From: Bacteroidota bacterium
GTDB taxonomy: Bacteria > Bacteroidota > Bacteroidia > AKYH767-A > OLB10
Assembly: GCA_016717725.1 (NCBI GenBank)
Contig: JADKFA010000002.1
Location: forward strand, 1 to 64,000
DNA length: 64,000 nucleotides
Direction: 5' to 3'
The position numbers and the translations under genes were made by a program. Below are positions 45,645 to 54,153 of the stretch, piece by piece. The notes beneath the pieces are model-generated. The model ran no database searches. It saw nothing but the letters and a program-made list of their open reading frames with translations, and was not told the DNA's origin. Each line of letters begins with the position of its first letter. Within the stretch, counting starts at the first letter, position 1.

Positions 45645-46715
45645 ATGAGTAATGAGTTCAGTTTTATGCAGCAAGGCTTTCCAGTTTTTTCGGGAGAGAA
45701 TGCGTTGTCTCTTTTGGAAGAGTTGCTAAATGCGCCAAATGATTTTTCTAAAATGTTGGTGCTATGTGATGATAATACGTATGAGCATTGTTTGCCAATT
45801 CTTAAAAGGCACTTGCCTTCTTCTATTCCTTTTGATTTTTTTAAGATGAAATCCGGTGAATCATCTAAATCACTTTCAGTATGTGAATCCATCTGGCAAA
45901 AAATGACAGCAATGATGATGAGCAGAAATGATTTGCTGATCAACTTGGGTGGTGGAGTAGTGTGTGATGTAGGAGGATTTGTAGCCGCAACGTATTTGCG
46001 CGGAATTTCATTTTTGAATATTCCAACTTCGGTAATGGGAATGGTGGATGCCGGTTTGGGAGGGAAGAATGGAATTGATCTGAATCATCATAAGAATCGT
46101 ATTGGCTCATTTGCATTTCCCATAGCTACCGTTTGTGATCCTGTTTTCTTAAAAACATTGCCGGATGCAGAATGGAAGAATGGTTGCGCCGAAGTTTTTA
46201 AGCATGCATTGATTGGTGATGCACGGTTGTTCGAAACGCTTTCTGTAGATGGATGTACGAGAGCTAATTTTACTTCTTTGCTGCATTCAATTCAAGGGGT
46301 GAAATTGAAAGTGGTGGAGGATGATCCTTTTGAAGATGGATTTAGAAAGGTTTTGAATTTTGGTCATACTGTCGGACACGCAATCGAAAGTGCAAGCTTA
46401 AAAAAGGATTCTTTGCCGCTATCTCATGGAGAAGCTGTTGCGATGGGAATGATAATAGAGAATGAAATTATGTTTAATATAGGTGGATTGGATGCATCCA
46501 TTAAGAATAATTGTCGAGAGGTGTTGGAAAAGCATTTAACTGAAGTAAAAATCACTTCTTATACAGATGTTGAATTGCTTGAATGGATACAGTACGATAA
46601 GAAAAATGCAAACGGTATCATTCGAATGAGTTTGATCACAAGTATTGGTTCCTGCTCGTGGAATGTAGAAGTTCCTCAAGAAATCATTCGAACTACATTG
46701 CAAAATTTTAGGTAA
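45645..46715 (+). CDS. aroB: 3-dehydroquinate synthase
   Basis: This enzyme (356 residues) is the second step of the shikimate pathway and converts DAHP to 3-dehydroquinate with NAD+ and a divalent metal in the cytosol. The family signature LGGGVVCDVGGFVAATYLRG lies at about 104-123, then IPTSVMGMVDAGLGGKNGID and the phosphate/metal segments. Metal ligands lie in CAEVFKHALIGD (Glu), NFGHTVGHAIES (His) and LSHGEAVAMGM (His). Length is normal. The gene sits 3 bp from aroA, so the two shikimate-pathway enzymes are clearly in one operon. TAAATTTGC about 105 bp upstream may be the -7 box. Confidence 0.97.
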   Translation: MSNEFSFMQQGFPVFSGENALSLLEELLNAPNDFSKMLVLCDDNTYEHCLPILKRHLPSSIPFDFFKMKSGESSKSLSVCESIWQKMTAMMMSRNDLLINLGGGVVCDVGGFVAATYLRGISFLNIPTSVMGMVDAGLGGKNGIDLNHHKNRIGSFAFPIATVCDPVFLKTLPDAEWKNGCAEVFKHALIGDARLFETLSVDGCTRANFTSLLHSIQGVKLKVVEDDPFEDGFRKVLNFGHTVGHAIESASLKKDSLPLSHGEAVAMGMIIENEIMFNIGGLDASIKNNCREVLEKHLTEVKITSYTDVELLEWIQYDKKNANGIIRMSLITSIGSCSWNVEVPQEIIRTTLQNFR

Positions 46716-46718
46716 CCA

Positions 46719-47942
46719 ATGATGGATACTAAAATTATATTTCCCGCAATTTTTACTGAAGCGAAAATTGAATTGCCTACTTCAAAAAGTATAAGTAATC
46801 GCTTATTGCTTATTCATGAATTAGGAAAGTTTGGATTCGAAGGGATGAATTGGTCGCAGGCCGATGATACACAAATACTCAAAAATTTACTGGAAAATAA
46901 ATATGACATAGAGGATTGCGAGGCAGGAGGGACTACTTTCCGTTTTTTATTGGCATTACGATGCTTGCAAGGAAAGGAAACGATTTTGACAGGCTCCGCG
47001 CGATTGAAAGAGCGACTCATAAAGCCTTTAGTAGAGGCATTGAATAGTTTAGGGGCTAAGATTGAGTACTTGGAGAAAGAAGGATTTCCGCCTTTGAAAT
47101 TAAATCCATGTTCACTGACTGGAAATGAAATTGAAATTTCTTCTTCAATCAGTAGTCAATTTATTTCTGCTTTGTTGTTGATCGCACCTTATCTTCCTAC
47201 CGGATTAATTATTTCGTGGAAAGATCAACCTGTTTCTTTTTCGTATGTGGAAATGACCATTCAATTGATGAAGCAGTATGGTGTAGATGTTATTCAGAGT
47301 GAGAATAGATTGATGGTCCCTTCAGGTAAATATCAGGTTACTGATTTTTCCGTTCCTGCAGATTGGTCGGCAGCTGTTTTTTTCTTTGTGATGGCAGCGA
47401 TTAAAACAAATCAACCTATTCATCTAAAAAATATTAAATCAAATACTTTTCAAGGAGATGAAAAATTGTTAGAGTGGATGATAAATTGGGGTGTGGAAAG
47501 TAAAGTAGTGGGAGATGGATTGGTAATAATTGGCAAGAGAATTCCAACTCTCGATTTTGAATACGATTTTACCAATACTCCTGATCTCGCGCAAGCATTT
47601 GCGGTAATGGCAGCCGTTAGTAATCGCAGATTATTACTTACCGGACTTTCCACTTTAATAGGCAAAGAAACCAATCGACTTCTCGCCCTAAAAACCGAAC
47701 TTGAAAAAGCAGGAGCTGAAATTGCCATCACTCAACATTCACTCGAAGTTCAAAGAGGAATTCGCAAAGAATTATTGGAGAAAAACATTTTTAATACTTA
47801 CAACGATCACCGCATGGTAATGGCGTTAAGTTTACTGGGTTTGGCAGGTACGCCGGTTGTGTTGGATGATATTAGCCCAGTCACGAAATCTTTTCCAAAT
47901 TATTTTGATGAGTTGGGAAAGATGGGGGTGGAGATTACTTAG
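46719..47942 (+). CDS. aroA: 3-phosphoshikimate 1-carboxyvinyltransferase (EPSP synthase)
   Basis: EPSP synthase (407 residues) transfers the enolpyruvyl group of PEP to shikimate-3-phosphate. Motifs are LPTSKSISNRLLLIHEL (about 18-34; catalytic Lys, S3P-binding Ser/Arg), the GGTTFRFLLAL variant of the AGT(A/T)xRFL motif, ARLKERLIKPLVEAL and SSQFISALLLIAP. Later come VPADWSAAVFFFVMA, NTPDLAQAFAVMAA and NTYNDHRMVMALSLLGL near the C-terminus. It looks complete and functional. The last ~198 codons exist in a second diverged copy at 51115-51708, with a ~100-bp perfectly identical core. A histidine-kinase fragment begins about 10 bp after the stop. The 3' part may therefore come from an integrated element. 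Confidence 0.95.
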   Translation: MMDTKIIFPAIFTEAKIELPTSKSISNRLLLIHELGKFGFEGMNWSQADDTQILKNLLENKYDIEDCEAGGTTFRFLLALRCLQGKETILTGSARLKERLIKPLVEALNSLGAKIEYLEKEGFPPLKLNPCSLTGNEIEISSSISSQFISALLLIAPYLPTGLIISWKDQPVSFSYVEMTIQLMKQYGVDVIQSENRLMVPSGKYQVTDFSVPADWSAAVFFFVMAAIKTNQPIHLKNIKSNTFQGDEKLLEWMINWGVESKVVGDGLVIIGKRIPTLDFEYDFTNTPDLAQAFAVMAAVSNRRLLLTGLSTLIGKETNRLLALKTELEKAGAEIAITQHSLEVQRGIRKELLEKNIFNTYNDHRMVMALSLLGLAGTPVVLDDISPVTKSFPNYFDELGKMGVEIT

Positions 47943-47952
47943 TATCACGAAA

Positions 47953-48145
47953 AAAGATTTTTTATTTTTCAAACCATCGATGCCCGCGACACTTTTGAAA
48001 GCACTGGATCTGGTTTAGACTTGGATAAAAAATGATTGAAAAGCGAGGAGGACGATTGTCTGTTACTTCGTCTTTAAATCAGGGCTATACTTTTACTATT
48101 ACCATTGCTAAAGGGGAAATGGTGGTGGCAATGTCATTTAGTTAA
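47953..48145 (+). pseudogene. Histidine kinase ATPase domain, C-terminal shard
   Basis: A remnant of a sensor kinase HATPase domain. One frame reads FQTIDARDTFESTGSGLDL (47967 on), the F-box/G2 region usually followed by AIVKK. Another reads MIEKRGGRLSVTSSLNQG and then YTFTITIAKGE to a TAA (48032-48145). At least one frame change separates them. It begins almost exactly where the N-box shard at 50959-51114 ends in intact kinases. It abuts the aroA stop. It cannot be functional alone. Confidence 0.75.
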
Positions 48146-48444
48146 GGAATTTTGACCCAGAATGGGTCTTACTGCTTCGTTCATTACTATGGCAACATTA
48201 AATCTTAAATCCCTAAATGATTTGTATATTTTTATGTTGGATAAACTGCGCAGTACTCAGTATGTTTATAGAAAAAAAATATGGTTTGTTGTTGTTCGAC
48301 CCATCGGGGTCGTATATTTTTTCGGTCTTTATTTTACTATAAACATGTAATGCCTTCGGTATCTTGATGCTTATCTTAATGACATTGGATAAAGAAGTTG
48401 CAAGATTCGAAGGAGGGGAAAGCAGAGAATAGTAATAAGTAAAA

Positions 48445-50049
48445 TCACCCTGTAAAAGAAAAATTGGGTTTTGCATGATAATTCTTTTTCTTCCAGTAGC
48501 GAAGTAAAAAATCCATATTCTCTAAAAAAAATTCTCCTGCACTCACTTTAAAAAATGGCAAATCATTTTTACAATGCTCTATACAATAAAGAACTAATTC
48601 AGTAGAAATCTCATCGGAAGCTATCAAAAACATGAGTTCTTGGTTACACTGTGATTCATTAAAGTAGGGATTATTTGGAAGTGGGAATGCTGAATTGACT
48701 CCCATCGCAATTTCAACCCCACTTTTCGGATTGAAAAATATGACTACTGTTTCTTCAAATCCTTCGATATTGATTTTGCTCTGATCTAAATCAAACAAAC
48801 CTTCTTTGTTGGCTCTTTCACGAGCAGCTTTCCTTTCTTTTTCACTGAGGTTTAAGGTTTCACTATTGAAGTTCATGAATCCTTGTAGAAATGAATTTAG
48901 TTTATCGGAAGGCATAAAAGCGATTTGCGAACCTTTATTGTATTCCTTGAAAATTTTTAATTGTTTTTGAAGAATTTCATCTGCTCCCCTTTCCTCATGG
49001 TCAAGAAAACTAACGGCCATCCTAGCGGGGATGTCGTTTCGAAGATCTAGAACTAAATCTGCATCGAAGCGATGAGTAGTTAAAATACCCGAGAACCACC
49101 ATTCTTCATTCCAATAAACAATGCTGATGATTACCATGGTATCCACTTCCTTGAATATTGGTGTTATCTCGAAGGATTTCTTGGTAAGATTGAATTTTCT
49201 TCCGCTAGCTACATGCTCTAGAAATAGATCCTTGTCATCTTGACCTTTATAGAGGAAATGTCCAGAAATCCTTTTTTTGATATTGCGGAAATATTTACTT
49301 GCTGGATGTTCATCTCCCAATAATTCTGCTGCCCAATCGTTGCTCTTCAAGGCAAGCAACGCTGAGTATGCGGAATGCAATAACTCGTCTCTATTTTCTT
49401 TTAGATATTCTAAAACATGAGGTTCTGATTTGTGTTCTTCGATGGTATCAACCTCCATATTCAACATTCTCATGGTTGTATCTGGATAGAACAAATAGGA
49501 TTGAAAAAAAAGAATATCCATTAAATTTCTCGCTTTGTAATAATCTTTTTCATCTTCATCAAGATGATAGTACGTTTTCAATTTAATGTTGACAGGCGCA
49601 TCTCCCCATGTTTGATCAAACAACTCCATGATTTCATCCGCAGTGTCGGTGATAAAGGGATTAGTGGGTGTTATCAACTTTCCTTCTACTCTTTGATCAA
49701 GAAAATACCAAATTAAAAAACTAATGTCTTGCGGATTGAATTCTTCCTCGTAATAGTCATCCAAATTGTAAAAAGGAAGAGGCCTTTGATACGTACGTTG
49801 GTGAATTCGCACAAAAGTATTCCATATATTCGTTTCGGAAGCGAGGTCTTCTAAATAGGCACATAAAAAGCAACACAGTAAATCAATATCCTCTTTATCA
49901 ACTAAATTGAAAAATTGGCGATCATGGCTACTAGTTAGTATGACCTTCTTCACTTCATTGCTTAAATTCAAATAGAATAGATCGTCGTTGTTATAACTTG
50001 TATAGGGCTTTAATTCGAGCCAAGTATCAATGTGTATTCTAGTTTTCAT
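48445..50049 (-). CDS. DUF3843-like hypothetical protein
   Basis: This is a 534-residue protein without signal peptide or membrane segments, rich in acidic and aromatic residues. The start MKTRIHIDTWLELKPYTSYN recalls DUF3843, an uncharacterised Bacteroidota family, from memory only. Visible pieces are DIDLLCCFLCAYLEDL, FLIWYFLDQRVEGKLI, VYWNEEWWFSGIL (a small plectin/SH3-like strand set) and a C-terminal helical region. No catalytic motif was recognised. It sits inside the segment bounded by the two histidine-kinase shards and the aroA duplicate, next to a toxin-antitoxin pair on the same strand. It may be element cargo. The 48146-48444 gap before its stop holds no feature I can support. Confidence 0.7.
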   Translation of the reverse strand: MKTRIHIDTWLELKPYTSYNNDDLFYLNLSNEVKKVILTSSHDRQFFNLVDKEDIDLLCCFLCAYLEDLASETNIWNTFVRIHQRTYQRPLPFYNLDDYYEEEFNPQDISFLIWYFLDQRVEGKLITPTNPFITDTADEIMELFDQTWGDAPVNIKLKTYYHLDEDEKDYYKARNLMDILFFQSYLFYPDTTMRMLNMEVDTIEEHKSEPHVLEYLKENRDELLHSAYSALLALKSNDWAAELLGDEHPASKYFRNIKKRISGHFLYKGQDDKDLFLEHVASGRKFNLTKKSFEITPIFKEVDTMVIISIVYWNEEWWFSGILTTHRFDADLVLDLRNDIPARMAVSFLDHEERGADEILQKQLKIFKEYNKGSQIAFMPSDKLNSFLQGFMNFNSETLNLSEKERKAARERANKEGLFDLDQSKINIEGFEETVVIFFNPKSGVEIAMGVNSAFPLPNNPYFNESQCNQELMFLIASDEISTELVLYCIEHCKNDLPFFKVSAGEFFLENMDFLLRYWKKKNYHAKPNFSFTG

Positions 50050-50175
50050 TCGACTATTTACTGAAGAAGCTTAAGTTTTGCCGTAGTCTCTGGTAAATTC
50101 ACCCCAATTTCGAAAGAAAATATTGTGAAGTGATGGTATGTTTTTTCTGACAACTCCAGGTTCCTAATAGGCTTG

Positions 50176-50508
50176 TTATTTGATTAGATTTTCAATTTCA
50201 ATCTTTAAACCTTTCAAATGTCTATTTAGAATGGCCCAAATCATTGAATTATCTAAACTATCATAAGCATGAATAAGTCTATTTCTAAATCCAATAATTT
50301 GCTTATCATTTTCAATTATAATAGTAGGCTCTGCTTTTCTCAATTGATTTAAAGCCTCTCCAATAATTGCTAATTGTCTTTCAACCGCACTTTGTGTTTT
50401 TCGGTCTTTATCGTAAAGATTAAAATCATTAATTCCAACGGTGAATTCCTCAATTAATGCGATCGCCATTAAAATATCAGAAAGATATTTTTTGCTCTTT
50501 TCCATCAT
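50176..50508 (-). CDS. hepT: HepT-like HEPN toxin (DUF86)
   Basis: This is a 110-residue all-helical HEPN protein of the HepT/DUF86 family, the toxin half of the MntA-HepT toxin-antitoxin type. The RNase-like motif RX4HXY is intact (RNRLIHAYD, about 83-91). The tyrosine of this motif is the residue AMPylated by MntA in the characterised systems. Other family features are VERQLAIIGEALNQL and the charged C-terminal helix. The start (MMEKSKKYL) overlaps the upstream mntA by about 32 bases, so translation is coupled. It lies within the putative integrated segment. Confidence 0.9.
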   Translation of the reverse strand: MMEKSKKYLSDILMAIALIEEFTVGINDFNLYDKDRKTQSAVERQLAIIGEALNQLRKAEPTIIIENDKQIIGFRNRLIHAYDSLDNSMIWAILNRHLKGLKIEIENLIK

Positions 50509-50836
50509 AAATTAAGATTTTCGTTGAGTCAATACTTCGTTTTAAAATAGGATTACGAATAGATGAATTGGTAAGCAAATCTACTTTTCTTTGAAATAAT
50601 TCCTCAAGCTTATCCCAAATACTTAAAAGGTTTTCTCCGCGTACAATTGGATCTTCACTATCTATTTCAATGAGCAAATCAAAGTCACTGGTTTCATCAT
50701 TAAAATTATTATTTATAGATGAACCAAAGGCATGTATTGATTTTACCTTATGACTTTTGCATAACGATAAAAATTCTGTCAATTTCCTCTGTATCGACTC
50801 TTTTAAATTCATTTGGCTAATATAAAAAATATTCAT
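50477..50836 (-). CDS. mntA: MntA-like nucleotidyltransferase antitoxin
   Basis: This is a minimal nucleotidyltransferase (119 residues, or 111 from the internal start MNLKESIQRKL at 50812) of the MNT fold. The catalytic pattern FGSSINNNFNDETSDFDLL carries the GS...DxD acidic pair (about 38-53), and the third Asp is in RKVDLL. In studied MntA-HepT systems this enzyme adds AMP to the HEPN toxin's tyrosine and so neutralises it. The order antitoxin then toxin with overlapping frames fits. The module could stabilise the element it rides on or act in phage defence. Confidence 0.9.
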   Translation of the reverse strand: MNIFYISQMNLKESIQRKLTEFLSLCKSHKVKSIHAFGSSINNNFNDETSDFDLLIEIDSEDPIVRGENLLSIWDKLEELFQRKVDLLTNSSIRNPILKRSIDSTKILIYDGKEQKISF

Positions 50837-50958
50837 GATTTAAGCATCAGTTTCTTGAAGAAAGGTCTGAAAATCAATTGCTTTTCAAGTCTATTGTTTT
50901 TTTCTACTGATAGACAACTAAATTGACCGTGTATTTTTTGGGATGAGTATGCATTGAA

Positions 50959-51114
50959 ATCGGCGTTGGAAGAGTACTAGAAAATGCCATTTAATTTGAC
51001 AACATTTCTCAGCCTGAAATAGAAATCTCCTGTGCAGAAACAAATAGCCATTGGGAATTTGAAATCTCCGACAATGGCATAGGCATTGAAGAAAAGTATC
51101 AAGTTAAAAACAGT
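50959..51114 (+). pseudogene. Histidine kinase ATPase domain, N-box shard
   Basis: The frame reads VLENAI-stop-FDN and then SCAETNSHWEFEISDNGIGI and EEKYQ. These are the N-box (LENAIKF, with AAA to TAA at 50992-50994) and G1 box (DNGIGI) of a HATPase domain. It ends at EEKYQ, directly before the FQTIDARD region found at 47967. From the TAA on, the frame continues without a break into the aroA copy (VKNSSVPADWS). No start codon is visible. Confidence 0.75.
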
Positions 51115-51708
51115 TCCGTTCCTGCAGATTGGTCGGCAGCTGTTTTTTTCTTTGTGATGACAGCGATTAAAACAAATCAACCTATTCATCTAAAAAATAT
51201 TAAATCAAATACTTTTCAAGGAGATGAAAAATTGTTAGAGTGGATGCAACAGCGGGGTGTTGAATGTAAAGAAGTGGATGATGGATTGACAATAGTTGGC
51301 AAGAGAATTCCTACTCGCGATTTTGAATACGACTTTACCAATACTCCCGATCTTGCCCAAGCTTTTGCGGTAATGGCAGCCGTTAGTAATCGCAGATTAT
51401 TACTTACCGGACTTTCCACTTTAATAGGCAAAGAAACCAATCGACTTCTCGCCCTAAAAACCGAACTCGAAAAAGCAGGCGCTGAAATTGCTATCACCCA
51501 TCACTCACTCGAAGTACAAAGAGGAATTCGCAAAGAATTTTTGGAGCGTACAATTTTTAATACTTACAACGATCACCGCATGGTGATGGCGTTAAGTTTA
51601 TTGGGTTTGTCAGGTGCGCCCGTTGTCTTGGATGATATCAGTCCAGTTTCAAAATCTTTTCCGAATTATTTTGGCGAGTTGGGAAGGATAGGGGTCGTTG
51701 TTGGATAA
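51115..51708 (+). pseudogene. aroA: Duplicate of the aroA 3' end
   Basis: This codes for the last ~198 residues of EPSP synthase, from SVPADWSAAVFFFVM to the stop. It retains NTPDLAQAFAVMAA and NTYNDHRMVMALSLLGL. Similarity to aroA starts at TTCCGTTCC (51115 versus 47348) and continues to the gene end, with a ~100-bp identical core around 51367-51465. The ends differ (GELGRIGVVVG versus DELGKMGVEIT). It lacks the N-terminal domain and so half the active site, and cannot work alone. Confidence 0.9.
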
Positions 51709-51750
51709 AAATCCTTTTGACGAAATTATAACTATGAAATTATTGTATGT

Positions 51751-52311
51751 TTAATCTTCCTTTAATTCGTCATTGAAATCATAAACTAGTTTCATTCGAT
51801 TTTCTCCATCTTCATTCGTATACATTTCTTTTTTTTCTGTGACACTTGGACATAGTTTCTTCACTAGCCAAATGGACAATAATCCAGCTGGTAAATAAAT
51901 TGCAAGTACAAAGAAGCCGATAAATAGTTGAAGTTTTGTTGTTGCGGAGAATAAAAAATAGATAGCAACAGAGATAGCAATGAATGAAAGAAGCGGGATC
52001 CAGAAGTAGTATCTTGTCATTTTAGTGGCAACAATATAAATCAAAAGGCCATACCATATAATACTTAGGGAGGGATAAAGCAAGTTGTGTAATTCAAGTA
52101 TTATAATTAAAATCAAAAGAACAATATTCCAAAAATGATATCTTTTTGATCTCTTCAAGGATGGAATTCCACTGAGTATTGTTGCAACATCTTTTGAGTA
52201 TTTGTATTGCTCTACCAATACTTCAAATACCTCTTGTTTTGGCATCCCTTCTTTTAAAAGTTTACGAGCTTCTTTTGCTATTTCCCTTCTTGGTATATTT
52301 CTTTGATTCAT
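51751..52311 (-). CDS. Hypothetical multi-pass membrane protein
   Basis: This is a 186-residue protein not recognised as a family. The first ~50 residues are soluble and helical (REIAKEARKLLKEGMPKQEV, then YKYSKDVATILSGIP), like a small helix-turn-helix or short helical hairpin. Four or five TM helices follow (about 60-165; FWNIVLLILIIILELHNLL, IIWYGLLIYIVATKM, FWIPLLSFIAISVAIYFL, LFIGFFVLAIYLPAGLLSIW). A charged cytosolic tail (VTEKKEMYTNEDGENR) ends it. It lies just past the aroA duplicate on the opposite strand, so it may be the original chromosomal neighbour of aroA. Confidence 0.7.
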   Translation of the reverse strand: MNQRNIPRREIAKEARKLLKEGMPKQEVFEVLVEQYKYSKDVATILSGIPSLKRSKRYHFWNIVLLILIIILELHNLLYPSLSIIWYGLLIYIVATKMTRYYFWIPLLSFIAISVAIYFLFSATTKLQLFIGFFVLAIYLPAGLLSIWLVKKLCPSVTEKKEMYTNEDGENRMKLVYDFNDELKED

Positions 52312-52657
52312 GTTAAATTTAATTGGGTTGGAGAAATTTAATAATTGATTTAATTATTAAATTAAGATGGAAATAATAAAGAAGTCTTTCCATATTAGTA
52401 TCGAAATATTTCGAATTTTACTTTTTGTCTTTAGTGAAGTGTTAAAATTACCAATTAATTTCTATGTACCAAAATGCCCGCCTTTATCGCTTTCGCTGTA
52501 GATCCAGCGGAACAATGCCGGGAGGCAGGCCTTTGCAAGAAAAATTGGCGATAAAGAACTTCTGTGTTCTGAGAAATTTTGACGCATCGAGCTTTTCATC
52601 AATATTTTTAGGATGTTGAAATATTGTTGAACAGTTAAGGCACTTGAGCAAGATATA
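52312..52657. other. Intergenic DNA with a dispersed repeat
   Basis: There is no gene. 52451-52483 (reading CCAATTAATTTC, TATGTACC, AAAATGCCCGCCT) matches 58303-58335 at 29 of 33 positions. A degraded CTTTGCAAGAAAAATTGGCG segment follows near 52534. The 5' part is AT-rich and probably includes the promoter of the 51751 gene. Confidence 0.6.
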
Positions 52658-53260
52658 CTAAAGTTCGCTTACAGAAAGTATCCTTATCGACCGGTCCTTA
52701 TACTCCCTATATAAAACGTAAACAAGAGCTGCAATCATAACAAGGATTCCTATTCGATGAAGATAAGCAGGATCAACAGGTTTGTATCGGCCATAAAATG
52801 ATTTTGCGATAAAGTAAGTGACGTTGAAAAGATGAATAAGAATACCAGTATAAAGCAGCTTGCTTAATCTTGGAAAGCTCCATAAAACAACAGGAGCGAT
52901 CAAAATAAAAAGGAAAGTAATGAACCCTTGCAGTTGATCTGTAATATTCAATTCCAATTCGTAGCTCTTGAAATTCTGAGTAATAAAGTAAAAATGGATC
53001 AAGTGATTAATAGCAAATAGAGTGATCAAAGTTCGAAATAAATTCTTTTTGCTTTCTTCTTTGTAAATGGATTTGAGTCCGACATGTCCTACCATTAATA
53101 AAATAGTGAGGTTAATGGCCGCTGCTGTTCTACCCGAATTTCGTGCACATTCTCCAAAAATTAAATCAACATCTTCAATGGTCATAACTGCCCTTAAGTA
53201 AATTAGGCCGTTCAAGATGAAAACGAAGGCAATCAGCAAAGGAAGGCTGAAGTTTTTCAA
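52658..53260 (-). CDS. Hypothetical membrane protein (six helices)
   Basis: This is a 200-residue integral membrane protein of unknown family. Hydrophobic stretches are at about 5-25 (LPLLIAFVFILNGLIYLRAV), 45-62 (AINLTILLMVGHVGLKS), 72-92 (LFRTLITLFAINHLIHFYF), 108-128 (LQGFITFLFILIAPVVLWSF), 135-155 and 168-186 (IGILVMIAALVYVLYREYK). A conserved-looking RNSGRTAAAINLT lies in the first loop. The end is charged. No catalytic motif is evident. It is in a run of minus-strand genes of hypothetical membrane and exported proteins, without obvious operon coupling. Confidence 0.7.
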   Translation of the reverse strand: MKNFSLPLLIAFVFILNGLIYLRAVMTIEDVDLIFGECARNSGRTAAAINLTILLMVGHVGLKSIYKEESKKNLFRTLITLFAINHLIHFYFITQNFKSYELELNITDQLQGFITFLFILIAPVVLWSFPRLSKLLYTGILIHLFNVTYFIAKSFYGRYKPVDPAYLHRIGILVMIAALVYVLYREYKDRSIRILSVSEL

Positions 53261-53362
53261 AGCGAATTACTTTAGGTGATAGCTCCCAAACGGAAAGTTC
53301 AGGATTTTATTGTTCTGTATATTCAAATGTTGAATTCGTATTAAATCGAGTTGTTACACAAC

Positions 53363-54046
53363 TTAATTTTTTGAATTTTTATCTTCATCTAAAACTTTAT
53401 ATCTATATTCAGAGAGAGCTAATGTATCCTTCGATGTCTTTCCGTAAACTAAGATGACTACTTCTTTTTCTGTTGTAGGCTTAATAACATAATGTAAGTC
53501 CCAAAACTTGAATCTTGTAAGTACTGACGTTGGTGATTTTACAATTAAGTTATCTGTAGAATAGCCACTAGCTGCGATGTGAATATGATTCTCTTTTCCT
53601 CGATAAAAATATTTATCATTATTTGATCCTATAACCACATCAGGACCAACTACAAGAAATCGGTGTTCAAATGAATGACTAATGGTGTCACCTATGTCAT
53701 TGGCTATATGTAAATTTCCTTTAAATAGCGTAGGTCCAATAGTTAAACATCGAAATTTACAAAATAGTCTGCCATCAACCTGGTAGAGTTTTACAAATTT
53801 ATATGGTTTTTCATTCCACCCTTCTGAATTTTCAATACCATATTTTGCATCTAATGAAATCTTATTAATACTATCAGGTTTATTACAATTTAGTATAATT
53901 TCCATATTATATTCACGTGCAACCATTTTAAAATTAGATTCTGGAATAACAATAACACAAGGTGGGTCTGCCAATTCAGACTTTGGATTATTATTGCAAG
54001 AGTAAAAATTAAGTAAAAAAATAAAGTATAAAATATAGTATTTCAT
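53363..54046 (-). CDS. Lipoprotein with GldM D2-D3-like domains
   Basis: The best start is MKYYILYFIFLLNFYSCNNN, which gives a lipoprotein signal and a protein of about 227 residues; the frame extends upstream to 54139. The body recalls the periplasmic domains of the T9SS/gliding motor protein GldM. The first half (VIPESNFKMVAREYNMEIIL, then FKGNLHIANDIGD) resembles D2. YFYRGKENHIHIAASGY, followed by PTSVLTRFKFW, resembles the D3 start (LYRGVDNPISISVPG in relatives). The N-terminal TM and coiled stalk of GldM are missing and replaced by a lipid anchor. A D4-like domain is encoded alone at 56448. The role may be at the T9SS or as an independent periplasmic binder. The relation is by eye only. 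Confidence 0.6.
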   Translation of the reverse strand: MKYYILYFIFLLNFYSCNNNPKSELADPPCVIVIPESNFKMVAREYNMEIILNCNKPDSINKISLDAKYGIENSEGWNEKPYKFVKLYQVDGRLFCKFRCLTIGPTLFKGNLHIANDIGDTISHSFEHRFLVVGPDVVIGSNNDKYFYRGKENHIHIAASGYSTDNLIVKSPTSVLTRFKFWDLHYVIKPTTEKEVVILVYGKTSKDTLALSEYRYKVLDEDKNSKN

Positions 54047-54153
54047 ATTAATTAAGTTAAATACTGAATAGTGTTTTGTAGATTTTCGAAGGTCAAATCT
54101 TTTAACGAAATTTTTACTTTCTGATATTACTTCATCCACTTTTTATCCTGAAT

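Noticed and set aside
47953..48145. Functional small kinase or ATPase gene
   Set aside because: Only the end of a HATPase domain is present, in two frames, without N-box or start.
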